DNA of 64,000 bases from Fomitopsis serialis (lineage: Eukaryota > Basidiomycota > Agaricomycetes > Polyporales > Fomitopsidaceae), in NCBI RefSeq assembly GCF_022376445.1, contig NW_025954980.1, positions 186,001-250,000 on the forward strand, written 5' to 3'. The position numbers and the translations under genes are program-made. The notes beneath the pieces are model-generated. The model was not told the DNA's origin. It did not search any database and saw nothing but the letters and a program-made list of their open reading frames with translations. The stretch's first letter is position 1, and every line of letters starts with the position of its first letter. This document shows positions 22,439 to 34,213 of the stretch, piece by piece.

Positions 22439-24224
22439 ATGGCCCCGCTCTTCAACACCCTGGTCCGGTACCGTGGCTTGTACTTCAGCAACTACCAGGC
22501 TGCCCCTAGCTTCCGGGACATCGCGGGCTACCATCTCATGCTCACCATCCCGCGGGAGCCTCCCCCCTTTGCCGAATGGCTCGCGCGCAAATGCGAGGAA
22601 CTGGATAGCCGTCTCGCGGCTTCGGGTGTCGCGAAGAAGCTGCCGTACGGGGGGAACTACAGCCAGACCACCCAGATGGTCACGGAGACTCGCCCGGACT
22701 TTGGGCGGACGTGGATGGACTGGACGTATGAGCTAGACCTCGACACGCTCGTGTTCTCCTTCATGGCGGAGCCGATGTTCCGCCTGGACCAGATGCCTCC
22801 CGCAGATGAGTGCGAGCGGTACATCACACAGGATCACTACGGCCTCTGGACGTGTGCGCCCGACCTCCCCGAGAGGCACAGCTATCGCGCGAACTGGCTG
22901 CAGTCCCCTCCGGCACAAGCCACGCAGAGCTCTTCTGTCAATGTCCGGATGAATATTCCCGTTGACGAGCTGCTAGGCACGTCAACAGACCGCCCAGACA
23001 GCGAGCGCGTCTGCACGCGGCTATACGAGGTCATCGTCGGGCAATATTTTCGCGAATATCATCATGGCTTCCACCAATGCTGTCGTCCTGGTGCGGAAGA
23101 CGACAGCGACGACGCAGCGCAGCTAAGAAAGATGCTGCTGCACCTCCTCTGGCCAGCCGTGACGCCAATGATTCATAAATCGGAGAGCCCGTATAGAATT
23201 GAGGATCAGCGGGGTCGGGAGCGACGTTGGCTGCGTAGCGACGTATTCTTGCAGGTCTGCGTCAATTTGCGGTCAGAGGCCGCCTTGCATTCTGTGGCTC
23301 GATCGTTAGTCACGGAGCTGCATAGCAAAGGCGCAAATCACAACAAGATATACGGAGTCCTTTTCTCCGGTAATTACCTCGCGATCGCGTGTTTCGACAA
23401 ACTTCAAGGACTCTCGCAGCAGATATATCAAGTGTCATGCTCAGCGATTCTGCGATTCCTTCCGGACCGCTTCGGCATGTACCCTTCGAGCCCTGGAATC
23501 GACGCACTCGTCCGTCTGGGACAGGCCCCATGCGCGGCGTTGGACTCCTCTATCCTCTACCGCCTTCACGCAGATATCGAGCCTGCCGCGCAGGTACCAA
23601 GCCCTCTCCTTTCAGTCCATGCCACACCCGGTCGTGGGTCGCTCCTGAAGCTCCCTCACGAGCTCCTGTCGTTCATTGTCGACCATCTCGACGACGGCGA
23701 CCTACACAATTTCGCCACCGTCTCGCGCCAAACCAACTTCGCCGTCTGCGGGACTCGGCGTATCCGGTATCCAGTCATCGACCGGCACCACCGGTTGGTC
23801 CGAGTGCGGCCTTTGCACTTCGAACCGCAGATCCTGCCAAACGGCGACGTCCTGCGGTCGGAGGAGTTCCACGAGCTGGTGTCGGCGGCGTTCGTCACCG
23901 AGGACGACAAGGTGCTCCTGCTCGGGTTCAACCCCGGCATCGACATCTACCTGCTGCAGCTCAATTCCATGGCATGCTGGGGCTCGGGGACGTTGGCGAT
24001 GCCGCACGTTCTGGGGAGGCAGATCCGCATACCGTACATGGTCCTCGACAAAGCAGCCGTGGCGGATCTCGAAAGCGACGCGACTGCTGAGAATCTGTTA
24101 GGTCGCATATGCAGGCGGGGCTCACGGGTCTGGGGTCAGGTCCAGGCAGACGAGGTAAGTTCGATACCTTGCGTCCCAATTAGCCGTCGTTGCTCACATA
24201 ACCAAATAGGACGATGACCTCTGA
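22439..24224 (+). CDS. F-box-like protein of unknown target, about 596 aa
   Basis: Long first exon to about 24153, then a 57-nt intron and a four-codon last exon (DDDL-stop). Residues 1-200 contain Trp/Tyr-rich blocks (YRGLYFSNYQAAPSFRDIAG, FAEWLARKCEELDSRL). Residues about 405-440 look like an F-box: LLKLPHELLSFIVDHLDD followed by LHNFATVSRQTN. The C-terminal third has FVTEDDKVLLLGF and YMVLDKAAVADLESDATAEN. F-box proteins usually bring substrates to SCF ubiquitin ligases; the target is unknown. The same blocks occur in the decayed paralogue at 41647-42930 (minus), confirming a family. The start may lie further upstream if the preceding open frame is an exon. Confidence 0.7.
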
Positions 24225-24829
24225 CTTTATGGGTCCTCACTATCGACGAGAGATTGACTGCGTACACATCTGCTATTGGTCGATAGTCGGAGACTTTTAC
24301 GTCGCAACAAAGAACCCCATTGAATACAAATGTTAGCCAATGCTCACAATGCAATTGTCCGTTTGGAATAATAAGCACTCACGTACCTGAATTCGTTGTT
24401 CCCGAATTCTCGATGACAGCTGTTGACATCGAGGCTGTGGCTCGAGGCCCGAAGCGAAGGCGAAGTCCCAAGACTTCTGGCGCGACAAATGCTACTAGGG
24501 ATGTCTTGTAGATTGCCTGGCCGTGTAGGTCAATCGTGCGCCCGAGCCTGAGCGCATACCTGACGTATGTCAAACTTAACGGCTACGTCAAGATTAGAAG
24601 GCTCATAACGCCCCCACACCCTGTGTGAACGAACACCAGCGCACCGACAACAACACACTCAAATGACCGCGTACCAACGAGGAAAGTGATATCGAACGGA
24701 CTGCACAGCTTACCGTGAAGTGTGCGCCGACTGTGCATGTAGCATTACAGACTCTTGAATTACTCACACGGACACTAATCTGGATGTAGAAGTAACAATA
24801 CTGTTCTTCGTCATCTATCTATTTTGCGA
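24225..24829. other. Intergenic
   Basis: Convergent 3' flanks of the F-box-like gene and QCR2. No coding segment recognised. Confidence 0.6.
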
Positions 24830-26668
24830 TCAAAGCCCGAGTTCGTCCGCGTAGGGGAGACGCTTGATGTCACCAATAGCAACATATGTCGGCTTGGCCT
24901 TGAGGAACGAGGTCGCCGCCTGGGACAAGCAGCATTGAGTACAGTCATGAATCACCCGTGGAAGCAACTGACCTTGGAGAAAGCAGACGCGCCGACCTTG
25001 TCAAGGTTGGAGATCGCGCTGTCGAGAGACGCCGGCGAACCGAGGGCCTAGATATGGCCGTCAGCGGAGGAGCCGAGTAACGTATGCAAGCTACTTACTT
25101 GTGCACCCAAGGCAAAGGCAAGGTTGTCACGGCCGTCAAGTGCACTTGCAGCAGAGAACTTGGCCTTCGCGACTGCCTTCTTGAGCTCGTCGCCCTTAAG
25201 GCTCCCTGAGGCCTTGAGCGCCGCAACCGCCGCCTTGCCCGCCGCCTTAACGCCCTCCGTGTTCTCGCCCTGGATGAGGACGCCGTACAGTGCCGCGTCC
25301 GAGTACGGGAGTAGCACGGTCTTCACGCTGACGCCCTCGGGCACATCGGCGGCGATGGGTGAGCTGCCCTTCGACCACTTCACGGACGGCGTGGGGTCGA
25401 GGTACGCGGAGAGCACCGCCAGCTCAGCGGAGGGAGCACCCGTCGTGCCGAGACCAATGAAGATTGTCTCTGGTGCACCGTGCGCCTCGATACGGGTCTC
25501 GCCACCATAGTAGGAGCTTGGCGTAGAAGTGGGCGCAGACGCGCTAGACAGCGACCCGAGAGACTGCTCAACGAGTTTCTGGAGAGTCGCCGCGTCAATG
25601 CCCGTGCCGAGTACCGCGAGGTTGCCAGGAGCAAAGACAGTCTGGGCGTAGGCCTTGATGTCCTCAACCGAGACATGCGCGCCGGGGGAGGTGAAGGGCG
25701 ACGAGCCGAGACCAGTACGGAAGGCGAGCAGGTGTGCGAGATCGAGGGCGCGCACGGCAGGGTTGGAGAAGGCGGTGGTAGACTCGGCCTCGCAGACAGG
25801 AACAACGTACTCGTCAAGCTCGTGTCTTGTGTACTTTGCCGACTTGATGAAGGAAGAAATGACGTCTACGAAGAAAGACCTGCAGAAAGGTCAGTATGTT
25901 ACAACGCTATGCCAAGCGAGGATCTAAAGCATTGACGACTGAAGCCATCCGGAGCCAGCTCTGTATCTGCATAACAGGAAGTGTTGTTGCAGTATGGTGG
26001 CACGTCCACGTTCGCATTACGAACCGGGCAGGTGGACAGCGACCCGGGACCACCCGCTAGCGGTACGACATAGTCCAACACCGACTGCCAGAATGTCCCA
26101 GGTGAATCGAGAGTTCAGAAGGTGCACATGCGACATGTGTTAGAGCAGCGATTGAATGGACTACAACTGTCCACCAGAATGACGGTCGAATATAACCGTC
26201 CCAGCGGTACCGCCAGTGACGTAGCCATCCCGGAGATGGTTTGGACGGAATGACCATGTCTTCAGAGTAATGCGAAGAATAGACAGACTCACTCGTCGCC
26301 CCTCAAGAACTCCGCAGTCAATGCGAGGTGTTCCCGCGTCAGACTTGTCGACAGAACACCGCCGTACAACTCGGCCTCTCGGATCGTACCCAAGAACGAC
26401 CGCTTCTCCGTGCTCTGCGAGACATCAGTTTAAAAATTCCTGACGCGACCCGGAATGCACTCACTTTGAATGCGAACCCCTTCAGCGCATGAGCAACACC
26501 GGGTTTGCTCTCGAACCTACTGCCCGCCTTGACGAGGAACGTGACAGCCGAAGTCGGTTCGCCGTTGTCCACTGCGGCGACCTTTACGCCAGCGGTGTCG
26601 ACGACGGTCGCAAAATTACGGACGATGCGCGACGCGCTGCGCGCCGCCGACGACCTCGAAGCGAACAT
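24830..26668 (-). CDS. QCR2: Cytochrome bc1 complex core protein 2 (ubiquinol-cytochrome c reductase subunit 2)
   Basis: Mitochondrial inner-membrane complex III subunit of the M16 peptidase fold. Exon 1 begins with an Arg-rich presequence (MFASRSSAARSASRIVRNFA). It continues VTFLVKAGSRFE and GVAHALKGFAFK, without the HxxEH zinc site of active processing peptidase, as expected for core 2. The next exon has STEKRSFLGTIREAELYGG then LSTSLTREHLALTAEFLRGD. A long 413-nt intron (26292-25880) follows, then SFFVDVISSF, HELDEYVVPVCEAE, TVFAPGNLAVLGTGID, HGAPETIFIGLGT and DGRDNLAFALGAQ. The last exons read ALGSPASLDSAISNLDKVGA and FLKAKPTYVAIGDIKRLPYA, ending DELGL-stop at 24830. All frames join, so the gene looks intact. 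Confidence 0.92.
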
Positions 26669-26916
26669 GGATAATTAGGAGGAAGAGTTGACGGAGAGTG
26701 TACGACGTTGCAGGCGACCAGGTCCTCGACGCGGGTTCCGGCTGTCGCCGAACCGACCGGCGCTTACAAAAAGCCGTGGCTTCGAACCCCGATCATACGT
26801 AGACTTATACAAACTCGAATTCCATGATTCGCCACAGCTGACAAGCTAGATTGTACAAACTTTCAAACACTAACAGTACAAGACAGTACATCCATCCTCA
26901 ACCTAGATATTGACGT

Positions 26917-28147
26917 TCAAGCCTTGCGAGCATAAACAACCCGGTACTGAAGTTCCATGCCCTCTATGGTGTTAACCTCGAGGATGAAGCCATTGACCAG
27001 GTCCTGAGCCGCCGCGCGGCCACAGTAGCGTTTCTCCACCAACCAGAGCTGCATGGAAGTCGCGAATACGCGAAGATTGGCTTTCAGCCTCTCCCCAGCA
27101 CTGCGGGGGTCGAGATTCTCGGACCCGATGGGGACGTAAACGTCCTCGACGCGCATGCCAACAAAGGCGCCCGAAAGCCGGACCCACTCGGGGATGCTCG
27201 CCGCGACGAAGCCAATCCCGTCCCGCCCGAGGTAGTAGTTCACCAGGTCGAAGAAGCGGTGGATGCGCGGGGCACGCTCGCTGATGCGAGAGCCGTCCTT
27301 CATGACCGGGTAGCCGAACCACTCGCCGGATATGTACAACCCGCCGGGACGCAGCGCACGCGCTACTTCCCTCAGAAGCCTGGGGAAATCACGGACCTTT
27401 GCATCTACCATGAGCTAAATCGAAGCACCGACGTCTACAAACTCACCGCCAAGTGGATGTCCCGGGCGTGGATGAGATCGACGCTGCCCGGCGCATACCC
27501 GAGCGGTTCATCGAGATCGTGCATCTCGAACCAGACGTTCCGCAGAGGGTGCCTAGTTTGGATTGGCACTTCAGAGAAAGGAGAGGTTATGATAGCCTCG
27601 TGAGACATCGCAATTAAGCTCATACCGATGTCAATCCCGCTGAACCTCACATGTGGGAATTGGCCTGCCACATCCATGACCCTTCAGAGAAGGTTTGAGT
27701 TGGCAGATTCTTGACAGATGCACAAATCACAACGCACCACCGTCCTGTTCCCGTCCCCAGATCCACGGCCTGCCTCTGCAACCCGTGGACCGGCCGCAAG
27801 ACATCGCGAACGGGGCCTTTGAAGTGCGCACCAATAAGGCTGTACAACAGGGCATGCTGCCTGTTTTGCCTCTGTGCAGTTTGATCAGTCCGGTGCTTCC
27901 TTCAGACATCCCAAACATGATAGGCTTCGATAAGAAGGTGACGCACATGCTGCTCATCCGCATCCACAGGCAAAGGATACGGAGAATGACCATGAGAATG
28001 GAAGAGCCGACCATTGCGCTCGTCGAAGTAGCGAGGGAATTCGTCGGGGTGGAGCTCAGTGAGCTCTGAGGACGTATCGGAGTGGATCTCCTCATCACTC
28101 GAGGCGGTGCCGGGAGTAGACCAGATGCGATAGCGTTCGATGGCCAT
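26917..28147 (-). CDS. SAM-dependent class I methyltransferase
   Basis: Small-molecule or regulatory methyltransferase of the broad fungal LaeA-like/Methyltransf_25 group; substrate unknown. Exon 1 (from 28147) is acidic, with SSDEEIHSDTSSELTELHP. Then come HVWDV, an intron, LIGAHFKGPVRDVL and motif I VDLGTGTGRW, VMDVAGQFPHVRFSGIDI split by an intron, and VWFEMHDLDEPLGY plus SVDLIHARDI (motifs II-III). RALRPGGLYISGEWFGYP, WVRLSGAFVGMRVEDVYVP and LQYRVVYARKA-stop follow. The order and spacing match the family and no break was found. The 5' end faces the gene-poor stretch before POL4; the 3' end is about 250 bases from the QCR2 start, so the two genes are tandem on the minus strand. Confidence 0.82.
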
Positions 28148-29644
28148 GGCAGCGACCGCAGAGGCGTAGAACGGAGAGGCGAGAGCGCAAGAGGAACAAG
28201 AGGCCGCCTGTCCACTTTTGTGTCCGCTGCGTCGCCATTTAATAACTCCGACGACTGAGAAACGGCGACGCTAACTCAGCGGCCCAGCATAGCCCAGAAA
28301 TGCCGCTGATCAGCTCCTTCGATGGGTTCCCCAACGTGTTCCACGACCACTAGAACGGCGATTCCGACGACTTTCGCGCCTTACTAGCTATCGCAGTACA
28401 CTGCGAACGTCTGCATTCAAGTAGAGGGCTATGAGGGGCGATATGACCACGTACTCCCGGCTCCGCCACCCGTCTTGCAGCCGGCCGCAGTGAGATGACT
28501 GGAAGAAGACAAGGTGGCCCAAATCGAGGAGCATCATCTGCACAAGTTCCATGCGGGCGATGGCTAGGCACCAGAAGCTGCTGATTGGCCTGATCACCCT
28601 ACTGGCCCATCCGCAGAGTATTCTAGCTGAAACACCTGGGAAACCGAGTTAAATCAGAGATTGACGACTCGGAAGCAATGTTGGAGCAAACTCCGGTGCT
28701 CTGCTCTTTGCGCCGCAGTCCCAGGTGAGAGCGTCAACGACAATCGCTAAGAGGGTCGGATGGGGCATGCTAGGGTTGTGAAATACGCTGAGCGAGCACC
28801 GAAAATAGCAAGGTCGCGGCAGAAGGGGCACTTAGCACGTCGCTCCCCTGAAGGAACGATGAAATTCGCGGCAGACGCCACATCACACGCTCCCGAGGAA
28901 CTGCTGCGGTCTAGAAGAGCCGGGCGACAACATGGGAGAATGTGGACATGATGAGCAGCCGGCGCTCGGCTTTACGAAGCGGGAAGCATTCCCTCGACCA
29001 TGTGCAGACTGTTGTGCGCATATTTGGTCGTGTGGGTCCGCTGCCTTGCCGCTCAAGCAGAACCTGAGCGAGCAGAGCAGGAGAAAACAAGAACACACCG
29101 CTTCAGAAAATGAGCTCTACGACGGAAAGGTGTTTCCAGGTGTGTAGTCGTGTTTTGTTTTGACTGCCGATGAATCGTTCTCTGCAACTTGATGCAGAAG
29201 AGGTAAGCAGGCGCGACGGCGCCTAGCGTTGAGTGAAGTCTACGAGATGAAAACAAGTTAGATGTTTGATAGACTACATTCTTTTCCTGACGTACATCAT
29301 GAGAATAGTAGGCGTTTGCTTGCTTCACAATGGCTGGTGGCTTCGGCGATCTTGGGACTCCGCCTTCGGGCCAGCGGATATGAATGAATGAGCACAACAA
29401 CTTGTTATAAGATGGTTGAATGAGAACTGTCCCTTTAGAAGCTGAGGAAATGGTTATCTTAGCACTTTGCTAGAGTAGTCGGAGCGGCAAGACAAGCTTG
29501 AACATTGATCAACCCAAGGGAGTTGAATGAGGCGTGGGAACTAAGATTGAGAACAACGGCGCTTTGCCCATATATGGGACCTCCGCCGTCATTGTGGCTC
29601 ACACCGAGTTCGTCCTCTACTACACTCACCTCTAAGTGTTCAAT
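28148..29644. other. Intergenic, nothing secure
   Basis: 1.5 kb between the divergent methyltransferase and POL4 genes. A minus-strand frame at 28388-28597 is mildly membrane-like (SSFWCLAIARM, LYLNADVRSVLR) and might be a relic of a seven-TM gene. Evidence is too thin to name it. Confidence 0.4.
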
Positions 29645-32600
29645 ATGGCCCAACCATGGAAAGCATACGGAAGCTACTCCGCGTACAACGAATGGTTCCT
29701 GAGGGAGGAGAAGAAGCGTCTGGATATGCCCGACGAAAGAGACGAAGACTTCCTAGCTCGTGTGTATGGCAGGAATCGAATAAGGTCGGTACACGATATT
29801 CAATATAGGACATAGCTGAACGGCCAAAGTAGGAATGATGCAAGCCACAACAACGATGCAGGGACTTCGACAGCGCGCCGCGTGAGCATTGAGAGACCAG
29901 AGGCTGTGAACACCGATGTGGCGCATAATGAAGAACAGAACACGCCCATTCCGCTGGATGCTGCATCGCCGCAGCAGAGTGGGTAAGTTCAACGACTGAT
30001 TCATTCGTATATGCTATCTCTTACAGCTCACCAGGCAGAAGCGTAAAGCACCCGCAGAGAGAACCGCAGAGCACTCTCAGGGCGTCTCGAAGAAGCGGAG
30101 ATTGAGCCCAGAACACGCCGAGGGATCTGCCTCGGAGTGTTTGAAACGTGTTGAGGGCTCTACTTCCAGTGCTCCAGAAGTCCTGACACCACAACGAGCC
30201 GCCGACATCCCAGCCAGTGGCGCCACTGCCCATCAAAGGGGCCCAGCGTTGGATACACCTATTGTGCCTTCACATAACAGAATAATGAATGCCTCTCCAG
30301 TTCCAGATGTGAGACAGCAACCGAAGCCTGCGAACACATTGCAGCGACCTCTCAGTCCAGTCGTCGATGTTGGAGCACGCAACATCGAGCAACCGGTGCC
30401 CTCTTCGTCGCGAATCATTCCGACAGAAGCGCAGGCCACATCTAACGATGTAGTGAAGCCTCCCAAGACCCGTTCGTCCAATCATGCGGTGCGCAAGAAT
30501 GCTGCTCTCATCAGCAAAGTCATCAAAGTCTTCGGTGGCGGGTCTGGACCAGATGCAGCTCACAGTAGCAGTTCCGTAACAACTCCCGCGGCTTCGGGGC
30601 CATCCTCGTCGAAAGCGAACCTCGCGCGTGGGAAGGCAGCAGCAGAGCCGAAGACGAAGACGGGTCCTCTCAAGAACCAGAAGTCGGGCAAGAAGAAAAG
30701 AGAGCTGGTCACTCCGTTAGAATATGCCCAGCGCCTCCAGGACCAATTGTCCGAAATGGCTGCGACGCGGAAGAGCCGCGTCTCGCCCTACTTGCGGGGA
30801 AAGAGGATCTACTATTATGGTGGAGACATGAAGTATGCGAGCGAAGAGACGAGGGGACGCATGGATCATGTAAGCCGAATTGCCCGCGTCTTGACGACGA
30901 TTGCTGACCCACTATGTGTGACACCGTTCAGATTGTCAAGCATGGTGGCACCATCGTACCAATCTACGACCCATCCATCATCACGCACATCGTCACTACC
31001 GACCATCCGCCCAAGTCAGCATTCCTGCAGGCGACCGGACTACGCTCGCTCAGTGAGATCCCGGACCACATTCCGACGGTGAAGTGGAGCTGGGTTGCCT
31101 CCAGAAGAGGGAACCCGGGCGTACCTGCCAGGAAGGGAGCAGAGAAGACAGAGCCGGGCGCCGACGACCCCGATGGCGACAAGACCGAGCAGATTGAAGA
31201 AGACAGCTCTGAGCCGCCAGCGAACTTCAACCTCATGTTCCACGCGGTCTTCAAGGAACGATTAGACGCCGGTATACCTTCCTGCATGAGTAAGGGCGGC
31301 TCGAAGGCACAGAAAGTCACGACCTTCACGGAGCATGGTATCTCTCGTCCTACCCTTCACAAACCGAGCGGACGAGATACGAGCGGCATCAGTACCATAT
31401 CGTGCGTATCCCTCTCGTAGGCGTCTCAGGTGACACTGAAATACGTGACGGTGTCTGTAGGGAATTCACTGTCGATCGGATTGAGCCTAAAGACTCTACC
31501 ATTATATGCGGCTTCGACGAGTCATCTTACCTGGGTAAACAACCTTCGGGATCTAGCTCAAGGCTATCTGAAGGCGCACCGGTCGCCGGGAGCTCCAGAG
31601 ATGCACTGAGAAGCAAGGACCGCGCAACTCCTGAAGCGGATCCGTTGGCTCCGTTCTACGAACAGGCACGTGAGGAACGAGAAGCAGAAGTAGGTCGCCG
31701 TTAGCCTGGGCCTTGTCATGTTCGCCCATTGACTCTGCCTCATGCTCAGGATGCGCGGCCTGGACTGAGCAGCGACGACGAACAGGACGAGGAGATTGAC
31801 AGCGGTGGGAAGCGTGGTACGACCCATGCGGCGTCGAAGAAGAGGGTGTGGTTTGCTTATGTCTTCTGCAGCACCACTCTGACACGGCCCCAGGGCTTCT
31901 TGTGCGACTCAAAGCCAGAAGAGGATCCGGAATGTGCAAATCAGGACGTGATCGATAAGGTCGTGTACTCCTTTGCCAGATTGTCTAGGCTTACTGAATG
32001 TGATTTAGCTTCAAGAGCTGAAAGAACTACACAAGGCCAAACTATCTGTAGAGGATAACTGGAGAGTTTACACTTACGACAAAGGTGTGCGGTTTTGTCC
32101 TCTCTCACCGCCTTCAATGACGCTGAACGTATATTCCCGTGGCTTTTGTCATACTCGCCACGCGCTGCCCATAGCCATAAGGGCACTCCGGTCTTACCCC
32201 AAGAGGATACGGTCCTACGACGAGGCGCACGCCATCCGAGGTATTGGGGATAAGACGGCACAGAAGGCATGTCTTCTCGCCTTAGCTTCGCCTCGCTCTT
32301 CCAGAAGCTATGCATTTGAACGGCTCAATTTACGTGCTATGCAGATCATTGAAATTCTGCAAACGGGGGAGTTGCGGAGAATAGGATACGAGAGGACGGA
32401 GGATGTCGAAGCCATCAACATGTTCCAGGGCATCTATGGAGTCGGTGAGTGTGAAACACATGCCTAGAGCCTCCGAATGAAATTCAGGCTGGCGCTCGCA
32501 GGCCGTCAGACTGCTTTCAAGTGGTACGCTAGTGGTTGTCGAAATCTGGACGACATTCGCACGCGGAAGGGCGGTATCAAGCTCAGTACATGCCAAGAAA

Positions 32601-33711
32601 TCGGGCTCAGACATTATGCAGGTATGTCATGATTTCTGGCACGCGTCACGGCTGTAGTGATTACAAATTTTCGGAAGATATCAACTCTAGGATGCCTCGA
32701 ACTGAGGCCGCCGATATATTCAATATGATCAAGCCCATAGGTATGTCGCTGTCTTCACCGAATATAGTTCTATGAATTCACATTTGTTGCCACAGCATTG
32801 CAGATCGACCCCAAGCTCTTCGTTGAGATCATGGGAAGCTACCGACGGTGCTACTTCCTCATTACTTGATAATGGGACGGAACGCTGACGTCGAAATCAA
32901 GGGGGAAAGCAGATTGTGGCGACATCGATATCCTGATTACTCGTCCAACAGACGATGGAAAGACCCACCAATGTACTATCAAGACTGGTTCGTTGTATGG
33001 CTCACCTACTGACGCACCGCTGTAGGGGTGCTCCGCAAGCTCTTAGGTGAATTGCACCACAGGGGAATCATCACAGAAGATCTGTCATTACCGGACTCAT
33101 TCGATGACTTGGAACTAGTATATCGAGGGCTATGTCGTCGAGATTCGTCAAGCCAGAGGCGTAGAATAGGTGCTGCTTTGCCGTACAGTTCCTCCGGACA
33201 CTTGCTGATCCAAAGCGCTATCACAGATTTTTTGACCGTACCATACAAATCTAGGGGTGCAGCTCTTCTTTACTACACTGTAAGTGGCCAGTGTATGGTT
33301 CCACCGCCCTCACCTGCTGACAAGGAACTTGATATAGGGCGATGACATCGTAAGTCGCGATCTACATGCATATATGGCAGTTGCACTGACAGTCGGTTCA
33401 GTTCAACCGTTCTCTACGACTGAAGGCGAACAAGATGGGCTATTCTTTGAACCAAAAGGGTCTGTTCCAAGGCGTTGTGCGCAACCCAAGCAATAAGTTG
33501 GAAAAACTGAACGAAGGTGAGGCCAATACTCGCACGTCCTCCACCTTGCGGCTCACGGCCACGTAGGTACCATCGTAGCGTCTGAGACTGAGGAGGAGAT
33601 TTTGCAAATTTTAGGTAGGCTTGAAGCCTTCCATCGTGGACTCCCTAGATTCACATACTTTCCTTATCAGGTGTACCATGGCAGGAGCCCCATGAGCGCA
33701 TACGGGGCTGA
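29645..33711 (+). CDS. POL4: Family X DNA polymerase with BRCT domain (Pol4/Pol lambda type)
   Basis: Nuclear gap-filling polymerase used in base-excision repair and non-homologous end joining. N-terminus MAQPWKAYGSYSAYNEWF; a BRCT-like region at about 30790-31100 (LRGKRIYYYGGDMKYAS, IVKHGGTIVPIYDP, HIVTTDHPPKSAF, VKWSWVASRRG); and a Ser/Asp-rich linker. The 8-kDa and fingers region has LQELKELHKAK, ALRSYPKRI, AHAIRGIGDKTAQK and FQGIYGVGRQTAFKWY (helix-hairpin-helix motifs). The palm has MGSYRRGKADCGDIDILITR with two catalytic Asp, and RIDFLTVPY with the third. The end reads DDIFNRSLRLKANKMGYSL and VVRNPSNKLEKLNEGTIVAS, then GVPWQEPHERIRG-stop. About 15 introns join in frame; one (32267-32344) uses a GC donor. 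The gene appears intact. Confidence 0.93.
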
Positions 33712-34213
33712 GCGCTGAGGCCTGAGGCCTGAGGAGGAGTATTTGATCGTAGACAGACCTCTCCAGAGTTTGATCTCGCAGCCATCATGTGACATTCTTC
33801 CTTGAGGGTGCGTTACCCGTTCCGAAGACCCGACGAGTCGAGGGGACATTCCCAACCTCAACCGCCCAGAGATTCAATCTTCCTACTGAAGTTATTCACC
33901 GAGCCGCAGGAGTACCGAATGAGCGTCAGCAGCAGAACGCTGAACGATATACAACTGATCAATAGACATGCCAAGAAAGACGATTGAGTACATGGAGCAA
34001 ACATAGTCTACGGTACGAATACAACTAGCGGGAATTTGAGTCCATACGAACCCGGTTTTGAGCGACATATCTATGTACAAGTAGATGTGCAAACACCACA
34101 AAACAAAACACTGAGCACGACGACACGATAGCAAGGACCCACCCGCTCAAAACTCCTCCTTCATCCCACCGAACCGAACCGCAGTCATGGCTTACCGCAC
34201 GACGTCGAGGCCC
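33712..34213. other. Convergent intergenic region
   Basis: Between the 3' ends of POL4 and the velvet gene. A short GGCCTGA tandem occurs at about 33716-33735. Nothing else was recognised. Confidence 0.55.

Noticed and set aside
26760..26820. Possible tRNA from a GGCTTCGAACCCC-like B box
   Set aside because: No matching A box or acceptor stem could be built around it.
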